Shown here one piece after another: positions 5,738 to 8,841 of a stretch of DNA of 8,841 nucleotides; the stretch's first letter is position 1; every line of letters begins with the position of its first letter. The notes beneath the pieces were generated by a model. The model did not search any database. It was not told the origin of the DNA and saw only the letters and a program-made list of their open reading frames with translations. Source of the stretch: Planctomycetota bacterium (GTDB taxonomy: Bacteria; Planctomycetota; Planctomycetia; Isosphaerales; Isosphaeraceae). Location of the stretch: positions 1-8,841 of the forward strand of contig JAJYCH010000137.1 in the NCBI GenBank assembly GCA_021778575.1, written 5' to 3'. Made by a program: the position numbers and the translations under genes.

Positions 5738-7795
5738 TTACTTGGAACGAATCGGCACCACCGACAGGTGCGTGATCGTCACGTCAATCGGCCCTTTTGT
5801 TCGACCCTCGTGATAGATCACCACTTCCTTGATCTGTTCCAGTCCCGGCGTGGCGGGCAGCGGGACGACGATCTCGTGTTCGCCCGGCTCCAGACGTGCG
5901 AAGATCACCCGAGAAATCAAGTCCGAGTCATCCGTCAGTGGTTTCTCGGGCTTGATCTCGATCGTCACCGGGTCGAGAATTCCTCCCGATCGATAACGGA
6001 GGGTGAGCATCCCTCCCGACAGGTTGACGCCGGTTGATCGTTGCGGAACGAAGGCGACTCCGAAGAGCGGCAGTTGATCCCCTTTGACATGAAAACCAGC
6101 CGAGTCTTTGCCGGAGCTGAGCGTGAAGTTCTTCGCCGTCCACGCAAAGGTTTCGGCAGTCGACAACAGATCGACGCCGGGACCAATTTTGAAGAATGTG
6201 TCGAGCCGCCCACTCAGTTTCTTCGAGGCGAGATAGCGCTCCATGTTCGCCGAACCCTGGCCGATCAGACCGAGGATCAACGCAAGTGTATGAGCCGTGG
6301 TCTGAAAGCGGATCGGTTCGTGCCGGGCGATGTTGTACCCCTCCCACGGACCATGATCGGTGAACAATCCGGCAATAGTCGTCCAGTTCGCTTTCAGGAA
6401 CGCTTCCATCTCGGCCGGGGCGATCGAATAAGCCACGCCCAGGGTATAGAGCGAAGCGGCGGTGGTGATCCTCGGTCGAGGGGAAACGGTGATCTCAGGA
6501 ATCCCGACGCTCCCGGTGTACTGGCTCGCGTCGCCGGTGTACGACTCGGAGAGGAAGCCGGGCAAGCCGTTCTTCGAGGCGAAATCGATCTCGATGGCGA
6601 CGACGTTCCTGAGCTGTGTCCGCCAGCTTGGCCGCTCCAGCTCGCCAAGACTGAGACTCAGCCCCAGCGCCTGGAACGCCGAGCCTTCCCAGGGGGCGAG
6701 CGTGTAGAGCGTCCGACCGTCAGCGGTGACGTAGGACTTCATCTTGAATCCAAGATTTTTGACCGCATCGACGGGTAGCCCATAGCGCGCGGCGATGAAG
6801 GTGGCGGGGCCACGGAACTCGTTGACGAGGTAATCCATGTGGCCGATCACCCGCTTGCCTTGCAGGTCATCCCAGCCGAACATGCGGTTGCGAGTCGCGT
6901 CGAAGCCGAAGTAAAATAGCCCCGACTTCGGATCATAGAGTTGCTGATATCCGGGGCTCTGATTTTCGAGAAATCGTTCCAGTTCCGCCCGGATCGTCAC
7001 GACTTCGGGATTGTCCCGAAGCGTCGGCACGAGCAACGCGCCAATCGTCTTGGCGACGGAGGCCGAGAGGTTCGAGTTATCGCCGAAGATCAGCATGACG
7101 ACCCGGGTGTCGAGCAGACTCATCAGCTTTTGACGGGTCGGCTCGTCGGCAAACGGGGCGAGCGGGCCTTCGAAATGCTCGTAGCCGTACTTCGCCCCTC
7201 GGGTGATATCGGCCTCCAGACCGTCGAGCCGGGGAGCGATCCAGCCGGCCGTCTTCAAGGCATTCCAGAGCGCCTCGCCGCGGGCAGGACCAAACGCATC
7301 GAGAATTTTGGCCTTGTCGATATTCGACGCCAGAGGACCCAGCCGCTTGCCGGTGGCAAGATCGAGAAAATTGCCGATCAACCCCCTGGCCGAAAGCGCC
7401 GGATTGGCCTGATCCTGGCGGAGCGTCTGGACCAGGTGAGCAAGGTCCTTCAGGGCCTGGTCGCAGGAGAGGTGCGACGTTTCGACCTGACCGGCGGCGA
7501 CGTCGGCAAGCAGTTCCATCCACTGACCGATCGCGGTGAGCTGCGTGAACGACCGGAGAAACAGCCCCTTCGACGGATCGTTGTTCCACCCTTCAAAGGG
7601 ATAGCCAGAGACCGGGTCGACCATCTTGTTGGCAGGCGCCAGATAATTCAGGGCATTATCGAGCAAGAGCCGGGCGTGGGGATGTTCGGCCGGAATCGTC
7701 GGGGCCGTGGCTGGTCCCGAAGGGGCCGATTGACCGAAGCCGAGCCCGGCCAGCACGAGCCCCAGGAGCCCGAGCCGTTTCTTGTGCATCTCCAT
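5738..7795 (-). CDS. Exported glycoamylase-like (alpha/alpha)6 protein with C-terminal beta domain, linked to a GH94 gene
   Basis: This 685-residue protein has a signal peptide (MHKKR at 3-7, hydrophobic 8-21, cleavage probably near 24). The helical body begins about residue 38 with GYPFEGWNNDPSKGLFLRSF (64-83). The second half resembles, by memory-based comparison, the glycoamylase-like domain (PF10091) of cyclic beta-1,2-glucan synthases: YLVNEFRGPATFIAARYGLP (322-341), TLYTLAPWEGSAFQ (362-375), FLSESYTGDASQYTGSVGIP (414-433, compare the ISESAY...YQY...FGVPGLG region of NdvB), GPWEGYNI (482-489) and a helix with AHTLALILGL (501-510). Residues about 555-685 look like a beta-sandwich resembling carbohydrate-binding modules (LTLRYRSGG, EHEIVVPLP, DVTITHLSVVP). 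It is likely a periplasmic glucan-active hydrolase or transglycosylase; specificity cannot be read. It lies 97 bases downstream of the GH94 gene on the same strand, so the two are probably co-transcribed. Gene reality is near certain; family assignment is moderate. Confidence 0.72.
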   Translation of the reverse strand: MEMHKKRLGLLGLVLAGLGFGQSAPSGPATAPTIPAEHPHARLLLDNALNYLAPANKMVDPVSGYPFEGWNNDPSKGLFLRSFTQLTAIGQWMELLADVAAGQVETSHLSCDQALKDLAHLVQTLRQDQANPALSARGLIGNFLDLATGKRLGPLASNIDKAKILDAFGPARGEALWNALKTAGWIAPRLDGLEADITRGAKYGYEHFEGPLAPFADEPTRQKLMSLLDTRVVMLIFGDNSNLSASVAKTIGALLVPTLRDNPEVVTIRAELERFLENQSPGYQQLYDPKSGLFYFGFDATRNRMFGWDDLQGKRVIGHMDYLVNEFRGPATFIAARYGLPVDAVKNLGFKMKSYVTADGRTLYTLAPWEGSAFQALGLSLSLGELERPSWRTQLRNVVAIEIDFASKNGLPGFLSESYTGDASQYTGSVGIPEITVSPRPRITTAASLYTLGVAYSIAPAEMEAFLKANWTTIAGLFTDHGPWEGYNIARHEPIRFQTTAHTLALILGLIGQGSANMERYLASKKLSGRLDTFFKIGPGVDLLSTAETFAWTAKNFTLSSGKDSAGFHVKGDQLPLFGVAFVPQRSTGVNLSGGMLTLRYRSGGILDPVTIEIKPEKPLTDDSDLISRVIFARLEPGEHEIVVPLPATPGLEQIKEVVIYHEGRTKGPIDVTITHLSVVPIRSK

Positions 7796-7894
7796 CGGCG
7801 AAGCCCTCGATATCGCGGCAGGCGAAGGTGGTTGTTCCGTGGTTTACGCGTTGTCAGGGCTCCGCGCTCCTGCGGATTCCCGTGGGTATCGCTA
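7796..7894. other. Short spacer between the two minus-strand glucan genes
   Basis: These 99 bases separate the stop of the GH94 gene from the start of the next gene. A small stem, TCCGC (7861-7865) with GCGGA (7872-7876), is visible but has no T-run on the downstream (minus-strand) side. I see no convincing promoter or terminator. This fits a single transcript. Confidence 0.45.
7804..7808 (-). promoter_or_regulatory. Ribosome binding site for the exported glycoamylase-like protein
   Basis: On the minus strand GAGGG lies 8-9 bases before the ATG at 7795. A second in-frame ATG two codons later (7789) would leave about 15 bases, so the first ATG is preferred. Either start keeps the signal peptide. 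Confidence 0.55.
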
Positions 7895-8841
7895 TCACAC
7901 TTCGACTTGCAAGAATACCGGCTGCGGCAGCGGACTGGTCTCGACCTGGCGCGAGACCTGGACGTCGCCCAGTTCCAGGGGCGTGGATGCCGACTCCACG
8001 GGAAGGACGACCTTGCCATCGATCAGGCGATAGCCCAGAACCCCCTCGATCGCCTGGCGGAACATCCAGCCGGCGGCCCCGGTGTAGCCGTGCCAGATCA
8101 TCCGGCCCGGGTCGAAGGTCGTCACCATGTCGGCCGACTGTTTATTGGGCTGGCCGCCGTAGGTCTCCTCCTGGTCGGAACCTACATGGTCGAGCGGCGA
8201 GATCTTCCGCCAGAGCCGATAGGCGGTCTCACGATAATGGCGGGCATCGTCGAGCCGACCGTCGCGGGACGACTCGTTCGCGAGCAGGTTCGCCGCGCCG
8301 ACAAGCCACTGGACGCCGTGGCAATACATGCCGTTCTCGCGGACCCCTTCGGGATAGGCGGAACTCCGGCCAAGATAAGGTTTCGTGTCCTCGCTCAATG
8401 ACGGCCAGCCCAGAAGAATCGTTGTTTCTTTCTCCAGGACGCTGAGCGCTGTCTCGAACACGGTCCGGCCTCGACCGGGGTTGATCCCGGCCATCACCGC
8501 CCAGGCGGCGGTGAGCGCGTCGATCTCCCAGACGCCCGAGCCCTTGACGCCGATCTCGGTCCCGTCATCGTGGATCGCCCGGAGATAACGGTCGTCACGC
8601 CAGGTCGATTCCAGCGCCTCGCCCAGTTCTCGGAGCTTGCCGAGGTAGTGGTCCTGGCGGGCGTCGCCTTCCTTGCGGCCAACGATCGGGGCCATCCGTT
8701 CGAGGATGTAATAGAGGAAAAAGCCGAGCCAGATACTCTCGCCGCGCCCCTGGCTGCCGATCTCGTCGAGGCCGTCGTTCCAGTCGCCGGGACCGATCAA
8801 CGGCAACCCATGTGCCCCCATTTTCTGGTCGAACACGCGGT
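7895..8841 (-). CDS. GH94-family glycoside phosphorylase or glucan synthase C-terminal domain (5' end outside window)
   Basis: Only the C-terminal 314 residues are visible; the frame is open to the window edge, and the GTG at 8836 is an internal Val codon in RVFDQKMGAHGLPL. GH94 enzymes (cellobiose, chitobiose, cellodextrin phosphorylases; the C-terminal domain of NdvB/ChvB) cleave or make beta-glucosidic bonds with phosphate. Hallmarks, numbered from that Val: GLPLIGPGDWNDGLDEIG (10-27), in which an Asp of DWND is the family's general acid, GVWEIDALTAAWAVMAG (101-117), PEGVRENGMYCHGVQW (162-177) and HGYTGAAGWMFRQAIEGVLG (249-268), then a closing beta segment ending QVEV. Two segments differ from the usual phosphorylase form: RENGMYCHG replaces the common RENGGQYTHA, and ETYGGQPNKQSADM (225-238) stands where EPYV-type sequence usually lies. 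It may be a lone phosphorylase or the end of a larger NdvB-like protein. It is the first visible gene of a unit with the glycoamylase-like gene. Confidence 0.9.
   Translation of the reverse strand, partial: RVFDQKMGAHGLPLIGPGDWNDGLDEIGSQGRGESIWLGFFLYYILERMAPIVGRKEGDARQDHYLGKLRELGEALESTWRDDRYLRAIHDDGTEIGVKGSGVWEIDALTAAWAVMAGINPGRGRTVFETALSVLEKETTILLGWPSLSEDTKPYLGRSSAYPEGVRENGMYCHGVQWLVGAANLLANESSRDGRLDDARHYRETAYRLWRKISPLDHVGSDQEETYGGQPNKQSADMVTTFDPGRMIWHGYTGAAGWMFRQAIEGVLGYRLIDGKVVLPVESASTPLELGDVQVSRQVETSPLPQPVFLQVEV

Noticed and set aside
5518..5775. 85-codon plus-strand frame in the convergent gap
   Set aside because: TTG start without a ribosome site, no recognisable motif, and it overlaps the end of the opposing gene.
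6041..6778. 245-codon open frame on the plus strand
   Set aside because: Antisense shadow of the glycoamylase-like gene; Arg-rich and without a ribosome site.
6941..8401. 486-codon open frame on the plus strand
   Set aside because: It runs antisense across the 5' half of the exported protein gene, the spacer and the GH94 3' part. The translation is Arg- and Gly-rich with no domain, while the opposite strand carries clear family motifs.

Overview
The window looks like chromosomal DNA from a GC-rich planctomycete, probably close to the Isosphaeraceae. That placement is an inference from high GC, a Tat-exported Gfo/Idh/MocA oxidoreductase, an S46 peptidase with planctomycete-like motifs, and a large share of exported or membrane proteins in loosely packed units. 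No rRNA, tRNA, CRISPR array, transposase or phage gene was seen.

Layout. Plus strand: the 3' part of an OPT-family transporter (1-1338), an exported S46 dipeptidyl peptidase (1404-3491), a hairpin, then a separately promoted Tat-exported Gfo/Idh/MocA oxidoreductase (3707-5044), a second hairpin followed by a T-rich tract, and a small zinc-ribbon/two-helix membrane protein (5125-5511). A gene-free 226-base stretch (5512-5737) separates these from two converging minus-strand genes. In transcription order those are a GH94-type enzyme whose 5' part lies outside the window (7895-8841) and an exported 685-residue protein (5738-7795) that resembles the glycoamylase-like domain of cyclic beta-1,2-glucan synthases.

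How the genes may work together. OPT transporter and S46 peptidase are adjacent and co-directional. They could form a peptide-salvage pair in which the peptidase releases dipeptides outside the cytoplasm and the transporter takes up peptides. The GH94 and glycoamylase-like genes correspond to two domain types that are fused in NdvB/ChvB-type glucan synthases but are separate genes here. The oxidoreductase has no obvious partner. The zinc-ribbon gene sits in DNA of clearly lower GC, is bordered by GGTGGGC-type inverted repeats, and carries a perfect 13-bp inverted repeat inside its zinc-finger coding sequence.

I found no clear new defence or mobile system. The most interesting points are the split glucan-enzyme pair, the orphan zinc-ribbon gene with its hairpin, and the specificity residues of the peptidase.
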